Made by a program: the position numbers and the translations under genes
Shown here: positions 54,154 through 62,490 of the stretch, in pieces
Position numbering within the stretch: the stretch's first letter is position 1
How the letters are laid out: the number at the start of each line of letters is the position of its first letter
Notes under the pieces: generated by a model
What the model was told of the DNA's origin: nothing
Seen by the model: the letters and a program-made list of their open reading frames with translations, nothing else
Databases searched by the model: none
Assembly (NCBI GenBank): GCA_000702685.1
Contig: JNJD01000006.1
Span: 372,001-436,000, forward strand
Length of the DNA stretch: 64,000 nt
Direction: 5' to 3'
DNA from: Lachnospiraceae bacterium AC2028
Lineage (GTDB): Bacteria; Bacillota; Clostridia; Lachnospirales; Lachnospiraceae

Positions 54154-54942
54154 ATGGTAAAATCTATTCAAATGTTTAGTTCAACTTCTTTACTTTTAAT
54201 CCGAAAAGAGAAGAATTTTATGACGGGGGCCATCACCAAGGGATTGGAGAAGGCTCATTTTAACGTTATCGAAGAATCCCTGAGCGTGAACGCCATCCAG
54301 AAGTATAAGGACGAGTGCGCTCTCATTCTTTTCTATACCGACGGCTATGAGACTCTTGAATACATCTCATCCGTGCTTGTATATCTCAAGGACCTCATCG
54401 TAGAGGAGAACAAGCTTCTCTACCTGATCGGCGATCCCAACGAATTCGCCGCCATCTGCAGGACCATACCCCAGGCCTCTCTTTGCGATACCATGGCCAG
54501 ACCGCTTGATATGAACAGGCTGGTCGACGATATGAGGAAATACACTTCCGAGGATTTCAGCCAAAAGAAAAACATCCTCGTCGTGGATGATGATGCCACA
54601 TATCTTAAGATAATCAGGGAATGGCTCAAGAACGATTACAACGTCGCGATAGTCACATCGGCCATGCAGGCGGTAATGCATATGTCCAATAACGAGACCG
54701 ATCTCGTGCTGCTCGATTACGATATGCCCGTAACAAACGGACCCAAGATCTACGAAATGATGAAATCCGATCCCGAGATATCGGGGATCCCGGTCATGTT
54801 CCTTACAGGCAAGAACGATAAGGACAGCATAATGAAGGTCATGTCGCTCAAGCCGGCCGGTTATCTGCTCAAGACCATCGGAAAAGCCGACCTGATCAAG
54901 ACATTAAAGCAGTTTTTCGTAAATCAGAAATTCAATAAATAA
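54154..54942 (+). CDS. response regulator with a degenerate and an intact receiver domain
   Basis: Start ATG 54154 (262 residues; AGGA 7 bases upstream). Residues 1-120 have the size and hydrophobic pattern of a receiver but lack the paired acidic residues, so they look like a pseudo-receiver. A second receiver (about 138-258) has LVVDDDAT, phospho-acceptor Asp in LLDYDMP, conserved Thr/Lys in FLTGKND and a final KTI. No DNA-binding or enzyme domain follows. The partner kinase may be any of the cell's; none is adjacent. Confidence 0.8.
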   Translation: MVKSIQMFSSTSLLLIRKEKNFMTGAITKGLEKAHFNVIEESLSVNAIQKYKDECALILFYTDGYETLEYISSVLVYLKDLIVEENKLLYLIGDPNEFAAICRTIPQASLCDTMARPLDMNRLVDDMRKYTSEDFSQKKNILVVDDDATYLKIIREWLKNDYNVAIVTSAMQAVMHMSNNETDLVLLDYDMPVTNGPKIYEMMKSDPEISGIPVMFLTGKNDKDSIMKVMSLKPAGYLLKTIGKADLIKTLKQFFVNQKFNK

Positions 54943-54976
54943 AAGGATGCAGCATATGCCGCATCCTTTCTTTTTT
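54942..54976 (+). terminator. intrinsic terminator, possibly bidirectional
   Basis: AAAGGATGC (54942-54950), loop, GCATCCTTT (54961-54969), then CTTTTTT. The minus strand reads TTATTTATT after the stem and can also serve the DUF1836 gene. Confidence 0.88.
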
Positions 54977-55013
54977 CACTCATCCGCGAACTGCAAATGC
55001 AGTCGGTGTTCGC

Positions 55014-55634
55014 TTATTTTTCATCGGGATCTTCAAAGAGGAACTGTTCCTCCGCCATATCGTCTATCATATGCTCGATGATGGTCTTCTTCAGATAGAT
55101 GTCATAACCGAGCTGACAGATGAATGCGAATTTCTTGAGATATTCTCTCTTATCGTCGGGAGCATCATCGAATGACCTCTCGATCTTCTCGACCTTTTCG
55201 TCCAGATCCTTCTTGAGCTTGCCTCTCGCGCCCTTGCCTGCCTGGATCATTCCGGCATAGAGCTTGGCTACGGAATAGTCATCTCCCATCGTATCATCCG
55301 AAAGCGGTGACAGAAGTGTCTGAATATCGCTTATCGAAAGGAATGACTTGAAATAGAAAATAAAGAGAAGCTCGAGCATATGCTCTCTCGAGTATTTCTT
55401 TTTGACGGGGGGATGGATCAGATGGTTCTTCGCATAATTGTTGATCATGGTCTTGGTAAGGACCTTATCTCTTGAAGGCTTCCTTACAAGATTCGAAAGC
55501 TTGCGGTCCATGAAGGTCGTTAGCTGATCCATATATAATTCCATAGCGGGAAGTTCATCGGGGGATATCGTATTGATCGTCCTCAGATGGTCTATCGCTC
55601 TTTCAACTGTTTCCGTGAATCTTTCTTCGCTCAT
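55014..55634 (-). CDS. DUF1836 family, probable HTH regulator
   Basis: A 206-residue DUF1836 protein. VLTKTMINNYAKNHLIHPPVKKKYSREHMLELL (about 58-90) is a MerR-like winged helix region and defines the family; the rest is helical with no enzyme motif. Such proteins are thought to be transcription regulators in Firmicutes, but targets are not described. Its promoter at 55697-55725 contains a palindrome that would suit autoregulation. Divergent from the SLC13-like transporter gene. Confidence 0.85.
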   Translation of the reverse strand: MSEERFTETVERAIDHLRTINTISPDELPAMELYMDQLTTFMDRKLSNLVRKPSRDKVLTKTMINNYAKNHLIHPPVKKKYSREHMLELLFIFYFKSFLSISDIQTLLSPLSDDTMGDDYSVAKLYAGMIQAGKGARGKLKKDLDEKVEKIERSFDDAPDDKREYLKKFAFICQLGYDIYLKKTIIEHMIDDMAEEQFLFEDPDEK

Positions 55635-55696
55635 AAAGGTCTCCGATATTTATGATGTACGGATTGCTTCGTTCTTCACGCAATCCCGCAAACATC

Positions 55697-55725
55697 ATTA
55701 TATAGTTTTCAATACTATATAGCAA
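55697..55725 (-). promoter_or_regulatory. promoter of the DUF1836 gene
   Basis: TTGCTA (55725-55720) and TATAAT (55702-55697) with a 17-base spacer on the minus strand; start near 55690 and a leader of about 55 bases. Confidence 0.8.
55699..55721. promoter_or_regulatory. 8-bp-arm palindrome inside the DUF1836 promoter
   Basis: TATATAGT (55699-55706) and ACTATATA (55714-55721), exact reverse complements with a 7-base centre, fill the spacer between -35 and -10. Position suits a repressor operator; the protein that binds is unknown. Confidence 0.6.
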
Positions 55726-55760
55726 GCATTTTGGGCGGCTAAAATCTGTCGATTTTCCGA

Positions 55761-55788
55761 TTGATAATGCGCGAATCTGTGATACAAT
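55761..55788 (+). promoter_or_regulatory. promoter of the SLC13-like gene, leaderless arrangement
   Basis: TTGATA (55761-55766) and TACAAT (55783-55788) with a 16-base spacer. Only 7 bases separate the -10 element from the ATG at 55796, so transcription should start at or within a base or two of the start codon. Confidence 0.65.
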
Positions 55789-55795
55789 TTCACCT

Positions 55796-56935
55796 ATGAA
55801 AAAATTACTGTTGCTTATCAAAAAAGATCCGATGCTTCCGGTATCGCTTCTTGCGGCGGTGATCTCGCTGTTCATCACACCGCCTTCGAAAAACCTTATT
55901 TCAGCCATAGACTGGCATACTCTCGGAATACTCTTCATGATGCTGACGGTCCTCGAAGGATTCAAGCAGGAAGATCTGTTCCAGCCCCTATTGAAACTCA
56001 GTTCAAGATTTTCCACAATGGCGACGCTGTCGCTCTTTCTGATATTCGGAGTGTTCTTCACTTCGATGTTCGTGACCAATGACGTATCTCTGATAATCTT
56101 CGTTCCCCTCACGATCCTTCTTTTCAGAAGCGTTAAAAGAGAAGAATGCATCCTTCCGATAATCTCGATGGAAAACATCGCTGCGATCCGCGGCTCACTG
56201 CTCATGCCTTTCGGAAGTCCGCAGAACCTTTTTCTGTTCAACAGTTCCGGTGTCAGCGCCGGCAGGTTCATATTCCACATGTCGCCACTGTGTGCGGGCA
56301 GTGCGATCCTTCTTATCGTATTCGTGCTTGTCTGCTACAGGAAGGAAAAGGGACGCAAGGTGGAGTTCGAACTTGATCTCGTTCCCTGGAAAAAAGAAAA
56401 CAGGATAAGACGCGTTACATATCTTATACTGTTTCTGATGATACTCATCGTCATAGTATCGAGAACGGCTCTCTGGCCGTTTGCGGTGGGAATCGTTCTC
56501 ATATCCGTTCTCATCGTCAACAGGAAGCTTCTTAAAAGTGTCGATTATGTTCTCCTCGTTACATTCTTCTGCTTCTTCGTATTCTCTTCTTCCATCACCG
56601 CAAATCCTGCGATAGAAAGCTTTCTTGCACGTACCGTAACCGGAAGGGAATACATATCGGTGATCCTGCTCAGCCAGATTATCTCCAATGTGCCCGCTTC
56701 GATCGTACTGTATCCGTTCTCCGATAATTTCGCCGGACTCATCTACGGCGCGGATACTGCAGGACTCGTATCACTAATAGGTTCTCTTGCTTCGGTGATC
56801 AATTACCGTATCTATGTGAGAGAATATCCCGGAAAGGGCAAGGACTTCATCAAGACCTTCACTCTTATAAGCTGGATGTTCTTCATCCTCGTAGTCATGC
56901 CCGGATACTGGCTGAGCCATTGGAATTTCTTCTGA
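55796..56935 (+). CDS. SLC13/ArsB-like ion transporter family protein
   Basis: A 379-residue membrane protein with about ten hydrophobic spans. Two re-entrant-loop motifs typical of the ion transporter superfamily are visible: FVTNDVSLIIFVPL (about 92-105) and SNVPASIVLYPFS (about 303-315). The superfamily carries dicarboxylates, arsenite or sodium; the substrate here cannot be told. It is shorter than DASS transporters (about 450). No Shine-Dalgarno site precedes the ATG. Stands alone between a divergent regulator and a terminator. Confidence 0.8.
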   Translation: MKKLLLLIKKDPMLPVSLLAAVISLFITPPSKNLISAIDWHTLGILFMMLTVLEGFKQEDLFQPLLKLSSRFSTMATLSLFLIFGVFFTSMFVTNDVSLIIFVPLTILLFRSVKREECILPIISMENIAAIRGSLLMPFGSPQNLFLFNSSGVSAGRFIFHMSPLCAGSAILLIVFVLVCYRKEKGRKVEFELDLVPWKKENRIRRVTYLILFLMILIVIVSRTALWPFAVGIVLISVLIVNRKLLKSVDYVLLVTFFCFFVFSSSITANPAIESFLARTVTGREYISVILLSQIISNVPASIVLYPFSDNFAGLIYGADTAGLVSLIGSLASVINYRIYVREYPGKGKDFIKTFTLISWMFFILVVMPGYWLSHWNFF

Positions 56936-56954
56936 GCATGCTTTGCAAAAACGA

Positions 56955-56988
56955 AACAGCAGGCCCGGTATGAGCCTGCTGTTTTTTA
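56955..56988 (+). terminator. intrinsic terminator between convergent genes
   Basis: AACAGCAGGC (56955-56964), 9-base loop, GCCTGCTGTT (56974-56983), then TTTTTAT. It ends the transporter gene; the minus strand reads TCGTTTTTG after the stem and may end the operon 57000-63943. Confidence 0.9.
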
Positions 56989-56999
56989 TATGTCTTTTT

Positions 57000-57407
57000 T
57001 CAGATCAGTTTGCGGATATGAAGGATGTTCTGTCCGTCCTTATATTCGTATTCGATACTGTCCATACTCTTTTTGACCATGAAGATACCGAGTCCGCCGA
57101 TGTCACGATCTTCAGCGGAAAGAGTGATATCGGGATCTTCCTTGGCAAGAGGATCGTAAGGAATTCCGTGATCGATGAAAGTGATCGATATGGCGGGAGG
57201 ATCCTTCTCAACCTCAACGCGCACCGTTGCCGGGCCGGTTTCCGGTTTGTATGCATAGTGTGCGATATTGACGAAAAGCTCTTCTACGGCAACATCTATC
57301 TGGGTATGGATCTTGACGGAACATTCAAGCTTTTCGATCTCTTCGTCAACAAACGCGAGAACCTGATCGAGATTTTCAACCAATGCTTCAATGTTTAATT
57401 CCCGCAT
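57000..57407 (-). CDS. RsbW/SpoIIAB-like anti-sigma factor ATPase
   Basis: A 135-residue HATPase_c protein of the GHKL serine-kinase type. N box AVEELFVNIAHYAY with Glu and Asn, G1 box FIDHGIPYDP, and G2 box GGLGIFMVKKSMDSIEYEY are all intact. Such proteins bind either a sigma factor or an unphosphorylated STAS protein, and phosphorylate the latter. Here the STAS protein at 63644-63943 and the phosphatase 3 bases upstream are the natural partners. Which target it inhibits is unknown; no sigma factor gene is in the window. Confidence 0.9.
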   Translation of the reverse strand: MRELNIEALVENLDQVLAFVDEEIEKLECSVKIHTQIDVAVEELFVNIAHYAYKPETGPATVRVEVEKDPPAISITFIDHGIPYDPLAKEDPDITLSAEDRDIGGLGIFMVKKSMDSIEYEYKDGQNILHIRKLI

Positions 57408-57410
57408 GTC

Positions 57411-59114
57411 TCACTCCTTTCCGGATCCCAGGTACTTGAATCCGAGCATTGTAATATCATCAAACTGAGGTGCTTCACCTACAAACAGATCGATATCGGA
57501 ACGGACATTTTCGAGCATTGTCTTGGGATCCGCATCGGGATTCTTATTGAGTGCTTCGAGCATTCTGTCGATACCGAAGAGAACATCATCGGATCTTGTG
57601 GCTTCGGTAACACCGTCGGTGTAAACATACAGGCTGTCTCCGGGATTGAGCTTAAATTCATGCTCCTTGAACTTGATGCCCGGAAGCGTTGCAACAGCGG
57701 GTGAGTGACGGTACTTGACGAGTTCAAACCTGCCGTCCTTCCTGCGGATCGCGGGATGCTCATGACCTGCGTTGGCAGCGTATCCCTTACCTGTGGAGAT
57801 CTGGATGATCGCAAACCATACGGTTACGAACAGCTCAGCTTCATTGCCTTCACCGAGCTGGTCATTGGCATATGCCAGAACCTCTGCGGGTGAACCGCCC
57901 ATCTGCGCTCTGTTCTTGATAAGGGTCTTGGCAATGACCATGAACAGTGCAGCGGGAACTCCCTTACCGGACACGTCAGCCATGACAAGACCGATATGAT
58001 CGTCATCGATAAGGAAGAAGTCATAGAAGTCACCACCGACTTCCTTAGCGGGACTCATGGAAGCATAAAGATCGAATTCCGTTCTGTCGGGGAAAGCGGG
58101 GAATATTCTGGGCAGCATGTCCGCCTGTATCTGTGTGGCGACATTGAGCTCCGCTCCGATACGCTCCTTCTCCGCGGTGATCTTGGTAATGTTATCGATG
58201 TATTCGTTGATACCGATCTCCATTGCGAGGACGCTTTCCGCAAGCACCTGTATCTCGTCGCGGTTGCGTACCTTCTTTAGGTTTTCGGATACTTCGTTCT
58301 CATTCTCCACGAAGTATGCTGCTTCATGAGAGATAAGCTTGATCGGCTTGATGAGAAGATTGACCAGTATGAATGCGGTAATGATGAAGAGCACCGCCGA
58401 AATGATACATACGATGACAAGCACGATAAAGATGTACTGATTAACATCGGTCTGGAGCGTACGCATGGGTGTTTCAACACCTACGAATGCGATCGTCTTC
58501 CCGTTATTGACTATCGGATATACCGCGGTGATGTTATATCCGTATGTACCCTCTGAAATATAATATCCGTCGTAAGGGATACCGGTTCTGTAGGATATGC
58601 GGGCACCTTCGATGTAATCGGGCAGAATGGGGCTCTTGTCGCCGAGGAAGAATCTGTACTCTTCCATCGGATATGTATCCATGATGTAGCAGATAGGATT
58701 CCAGGTTCCGTCGGCAAAGCTTTCGGGTGTGTAGACATCCAGTTCTTCTATATTGATGATACCGACGAAAATATCGTTAACATCCATGCCTTCTCTCATA
58801 TCAAGAAGGATCCCGAGAAGATTCTGATAGCGGTCTGAATTGATTATCTCTTCTATCTCTTCAGCACCTTCTCCGGTGGTGTTGTATTTATACGAAAGCT
58901 CACCCCACGATTCCAGTTCTTCCTTGTCATCGAAGAGAAGATCGACAGACTTTGCTATCTGATATCCGATATCATTATAGTGTCTGTAGATCGAATCACG
59001 GTATGTCCTGATACCGACAATGATCGAACCTGCGGTAACCAGCGCAACGAACACCGCGAGTCCGAGGATCAGTCTTCCCGTCAGTCCGGTAACGTAGATT
59101 TTCTTACTCTTCAT
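57411..59114 (-). CDS. SpoIIE-type PP2C serine phosphatase with membrane sensor and HAMP
   Basis: Start ATG 59114, overlapping the GH3 stop (567 residues); a GTG 15 bases upstream is an alternative. A first helix near 9-31, an extracytoplasmic sensor (about 35-230), a second helix near 232-254, a HAMP-like linker, and the PP2C/SpoIIE domain (about 325-565) with VGGDFYDFF, MADVSGKG, TDGVTEA and FDDITML, where the metal-binding aspartates are intact. It should dephosphorylate the STAS protein and so reverse the action of the RsbW-like ATPase. It links an outside signal to the partner switch. Confidence 0.92.
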   Translation of the reverse strand: MKSKKIYVTGLTGRLILGLAVFVALVTAGSIIVGIRTYRDSIYRHYNDIGYQIAKSVDLLFDDKEELESWGELSYKYNTTGEGAEEIEEIINSDRYQNLLGILLDMREGMDVNDIFVGIINIEELDVYTPESFADGTWNPICYIMDTYPMEEYRFFLGDKSPILPDYIEGARISYRTGIPYDGYYISEGTYGYNITAVYPIVNNGKTIAFVGVETPMRTLQTDVNQYIFIVLVIVCIISAVLFIITAFILVNLLIKPIKLISHEAAYFVENENEVSENLKKVRNRDEIQVLAESVLAMEIGINEYIDNITKITAEKERIGAELNVATQIQADMLPRIFPAFPDRTEFDLYASMSPAKEVGGDFYDFFLIDDDHIGLVMADVSGKGVPAALFMVIAKTLIKNRAQMGGSPAEVLAYANDQLGEGNEAELFVTVWFAIIQISTGKGYAANAGHEHPAIRRKDGRFELVKYRHSPAVATLPGIKFKEHEFKLNPGDSLYVYTDGVTEATRSDDVLFGIDRMLEALNKNPDADPKTMLENVRSDIDLFVGEAPQFDDITMLGFKYLGSGKE

Positions 59115-60712
59115 GCCTCTTCTACCCACTTTCTGTATAATTGATATGTGAATCCGTTATTGGCCACGTGATTGGGTTTCTTATGTCCGCCGGCGAGTCC
59201 TATCTCTTTGAGGACATTGCCGTATGTACCGGGTTTCATCAAAAGCACCTGCGGCCTTCGTATGTAATCCATCTGTCTGAGATCCGCATAATCCGGATTG
59301 TATTCCGATAATTTCTCATCAAGCTTATTCGATATATCGGTGTTGAAACCGACATAACCCTTCGATGATACCGCGGCTATGAAATATCTTCCCGGAGTAG
59401 TATCATGCTCTATCCCGATGGTCCATTCCGAAATGCTGTTCTTATCATCAAGTTCCGATATCGCCTTTTCTATCAGATGTATATCCATCTTTTCACCGGC
59501 GATATTGAGTGTCTGCGAGCTTCGCATGATAAACTCGAATATCGGGGACTTTCCGAGGAACCCCTGGACGCGGAGTATATCCTCCATGACATATCTGTAC
59601 AGCCCGGAGAAATTTGTTATCACGGGTTTATAGCATTTACCAAGTTCCAATTCCAGTGGCAGATATGTCGTCTCCCCTCCTTCGGCCGGAAGGAATTCAT
59701 AGAACGCCGTCCTGGGCATGAACACGTAATTGAAATCATTATCGTCCACGGCGGCTCCCATATAACATTCGGATGCACAATATGCCAGATAATAGTACTG
59801 CGCGTCACCGATGTATGCCCTGAGAGTTTTGTCTTCGGTAAAATAGGACCTGTTGCTGACGCCGCTCACAAGCTTCAGTCCCGGCCAGAGTTTCTTGGCT
59901 ATGCCGTAAGCTCCTCCCATGCACAGGGTCCTGACCTCATTAAGTCTGTCATTGCTCACCGGAAGCGAAAGCAGGTAATTTCTTATATCTTCCGGAATCT
60001 TGTAACCCTCCGGTATACGGCGCTTTGCCATGGCGCTGAGCACCTCTTCCCAGAATTCTTCCAGATATGTGAAGAATATCAGAAGGTCATACAGGAATAT
60101 GCTTTCCAGGACGGTTATATCCCTCTCCGCAAATCCTACCCAGAGCTTTACGAAAAGCCTGTCTCCGAGAGAATCGGAAAAAAGTGTTTTGAATCCTCCG
60201 GCAAAATGCGATTCGTCCAGACTGCCTTCCTCATACAGGTATCTGAAAAGAGATTCCGACAAAAGAAGATCCTTCGTCGATTCTTTGGAAAGATCGGTCC
60301 TGAACGTATTGATCATGAATCTCTTTCCGCCGAATTCATTTATTATCTCTTCCTGACGGTATCCGACGGCATTACCATATCTTCTGAAAGCTTCGGAGGT
60401 CACGGGGATATTCTTGGCTATGCCCTCAGTCCCCGAGGTGCGGCAGTAATTTTCAACGGGATATACGGTCAGAACATTGTTCTTACCTTCAAGCATCGAA
60501 TCAACATAACCGCGGAAAGGTTCATAATGAGAAAGCGGAAGTCTTCTGCGATATTCATCGATGCCGTCTATGGTACCGAAATCATATGTCTTTCCGATCT
60601 CGGTATCCTTATTATCCCGCATCAATGCGAGCAGATTGTTCCGGTTGATCTCATCCGCATGAAAACAATCTTCTTCAAGCTGATGCCAGTATTCTGCATT
60701 ATCGAAATGCAT
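59111..60712 (-). CDS. GH3 family acyl-acid amido synthetase-like enzyme
   Basis: A 533-residue GH3-superfamily protein, named for plant auxin-conjugating enzymes. Adenylate-forming motifs are CRTSGTEGIAKNIP (90-103, phosphate loop) and, further on, YLPLELELGKCYKPVITNFSGLYRYVMEDI, followed by a C-terminal cap ending HVANNGFTYQLYRKW. Family members activate a carboxylic acid with ATP and join it to an amino acid or other amine. AGGGGGG precedes the start. Its four-base stop overlap with the phosphatase gene shows coupling. The substrate is unknown. Confidence 0.85.
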   Translation of the reverse strand: MHFDNAEYWHQLEEDCFHADEINRNNLLALMRDNKDTEIGKTYDFGTIDGIDEYRRRLPLSHYEPFRGYVDSMLEGKNNVLTVYPVENYCRTSGTEGIAKNIPVTSEAFRRYGNAVGYRQEEIINEFGGKRFMINTFRTDLSKESTKDLLLSESLFRYLYEEGSLDESHFAGGFKTLFSDSLGDRLFVKLWVGFAERDITVLESIFLYDLLIFFTYLEEFWEEVLSAMAKRRIPEGYKIPEDIRNYLLSLPVSNDRLNEVRTLCMGGAYGIAKKLWPGLKLVSGVSNRSYFTEDKTLRAYIGDAQYYYLAYCASECYMGAAVDDNDFNYVFMPRTAFYEFLPAEGGETTYLPLELELGKCYKPVITNFSGLYRYVMEDILRVQGFLGKSPIFEFIMRSSQTLNIAGEKMDIHLIEKAISELDDKNSISEWTIGIEHDTTPGRYFIAAVSSKGYVGFNTDISNKLDEKLSEYNPDYADLRQMDYIRRPQVLLMKPGTYGNVLKEIGLAGGHKKPNHVANNGFTYQLYRKWVEEA

Positions 60713-60765
60713 AAATCCCCCCTGAGATTTTTTTATGTTTCTGCAGTCTTGGCAGTTCTTGTTTT

Positions 60766-62490
60766 CTATAAAAGAATGATTATCGTATTCATTCCAAGCG
60801 TGTAACTGTGATGCACATAGGTAGCGGTTTTTTCCAGCATGCTGATGCCCATGTAGAAATCTTCGTCCTCATCGACATGTTCGAACGGATTGTATCTTTC
60901 TCCGGCGCATCTGATACGCACGCCTGTTGTTTCCTCGAGAGCAAAGCTTCTCATATCTATGGTCTTAAGATCCGAATTGCTCTTCTGTATCATGACGGTA
61001 AGCAGCTCTTCTATGGCAAGACCCATCTTATAGATGTTCTTTTTGTCCATATTATTGGCCTGGCAGAATTCCTTGATCCGCTCGCTCGCATCGCACACGC
61101 TCTCTATATCTGCGGCAACCGAATAATCAAGGACCTTGTTCTCTCTTTCCAGATGATCGTCAAGAAGAAGCATTCCGGAAAGCGGAACCTTGCCGCTCCT
61201 GCTCTTCGCCGATATCACGGTAACGATCATCCATGTAAGGACGATAGAGAGCAATGCGGATATCGGAAGGAAGTTCCAGAGATAAAGCTCTCTCCTGATC
61301 CCGTATAAAAACAGAACGGCTATGGGGAATATCAGTCTTCTCATCACGGTGATGAAATTGGAAAGACCGATACGTCCAGAGGTATTAAAATATACCGACC
61401 ATATGGTTGAAATGACATTTGCGAGCACGGAAAGAGAAAGTGCAAGCAAAGGAAGTGTCAGATCCTCCGGTGAATTGAACAGTATTTCCAGCGGTCCGTG
61501 AAGCAGAATAAGTACCGCTCCGAATATCAGGCTCATGAAAAAAGCCACAACGATCTCTATCTTGAACAGAACACGGATACCGGTATTTTCATGAGCCGCA
61601 TAATAAACTCCCGTCATGGGTGCGGCTGCCTGGGGTATTCCGGACACTATGATAAGCGACAGTTCGGAAAGGGTATTAAGTATTGCCCATACCGCAGCCC
61701 CGCTCACACCGGCGATCTTAAGGATCAGGGCATTGATTATAAGAAGTCTTACCGCATCGTAGAAATTACCGAGTGCCGTCGGGCTTCCGAAACGGATTAT
61801 GGATCCCGTTCCCTTAACTCCGAACAGTTTCAGGGATATCCTGTAATCCGATCCCTTACGGTTAAGGCATGCGAAACCGTAAATACATGCAATAAGAGTC
61901 GATACAACGCTGGCGATCGCTGCTCCCGTTATCCCCATCGGATAAATGAACAAAAGCACTGCGTCCAATATGGTATCAAGGCTCACCATGATGAATGTCA
62001 TCATAGTGATCTCCTTGCGTTTTCCGGCCAGCTGAAGATAGAAAACCGGAGAATAAAGCATCATAAAGGGAAGTGCACCCAGCAGCGATACATAAATATA
62101 CCGGTATATGTATTCATTTAACGCACTGCCCTGCGCGAGAAGATCCGAAAGAGGTCTGCAGAAAAACGCAAATGCCGAAAAAAGAATTCCGCAGATGAAT
62201 GTAAGCGTCAGGGAACTGTGATAATACCTGACGGCCGATTGAATGTTCTCTTTTCCCGCCTCACGCGCGGAAAGGAGGCTTCCGCCCGAAGCTATCAGGG
62301 CACCGATACTGCAGAGCACAAGATACACAGGCATCGACAGCGTGACCGCACTGAGTCCGTCCTTACCGAGTACAAGCGAGATAAAGACGCTGTCTATCAG
62401 AGCATTGACCGTTCCACCCAGTATTGAGAACATGATCGGGAAAAGATTGATCAGATATTGTCTGCGTAAAAAACTGTCGTCGTAGTTCAT
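60766..62490 (-). CDS. MATE-type transporter fused to a degenerate RsbW-like HATPase domain
   Basis: A 574-residue fusion. Residues 1-440 form a MATE/PST-type twelve-helix exporter (FLRRQYLINLFPIMFSILGGTVNALIDSVFISLVLGKDGL is the MATE start). From about 450 to the end is an HATPase_c-like domain: IEELLTVMIQ stands for the N box but without its asparagine, the G1 aspartate is replaced in CAGERYNPFEH, while GISMLEKTATYVHHSYTLGMNTI is like G2. ATP binding may thus be lost. The start overlaps the ATP-grasp stop by four bases. It could join the exporter directly to the partner switch. Confidence 0.88.
   Translation of the reverse strand: MNYDDSFLRRQYLINLFPIMFSILGGTVNALIDSVFISLVLGKDGLSAVTLSMPVYLVLCSIGALIASGGSLLSAREAGKENIQSAVRYYHSSLTLTFICGILFSAFAFFCRPLSDLLAQGSALNEYIYRYIYVSLLGALPFMMLYSPVFYLQLAGKRKEITMMTFIMVSLDTILDAVLLFIYPMGITGAAIASVVSTLIACIYGFACLNRKGSDYRISLKLFGVKGTGSIIRFGSPTALGNFYDAVRLLIINALILKIAGVSGAAVWAILNTLSELSLIIVSGIPQAAAPMTGVYYAAHENTGIRVLFKIEIVVAFFMSLIFGAVLILLHGPLEILFNSPEDLTLPLLALSLSVLANVISTIWSVYFNTSGRIGLSNFITVMRRLIFPIAVLFLYGIRRELYLWNFLPISALLSIVLTWMIVTVISAKSRSGKVPLSGMLLLDDHLERENKVLDYSVAADIESVCDASERIKEFCQANNMDKKNIYKMGLAIEELLTVMIQKSNSDLKTIDMRSFALEETTGVRIRCAGERYNPFEHVDEDEDFYMGISMLEKTATYVHHSYTLGMNTIIILL

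Noticed and set aside
54089-55740. TTTGGGCGGCT occurring near both 54089 and 55730
   Set aside because: Two copies of 11 bases at different promoter positions and spacing; likely chance.
59405-60805. Plus-strand open frame of 466 codons
   Set aside because: It is antisense to the GH3 gene, has no ribosome site or family-like sequence, and arises from codon bias of the opposite strand.
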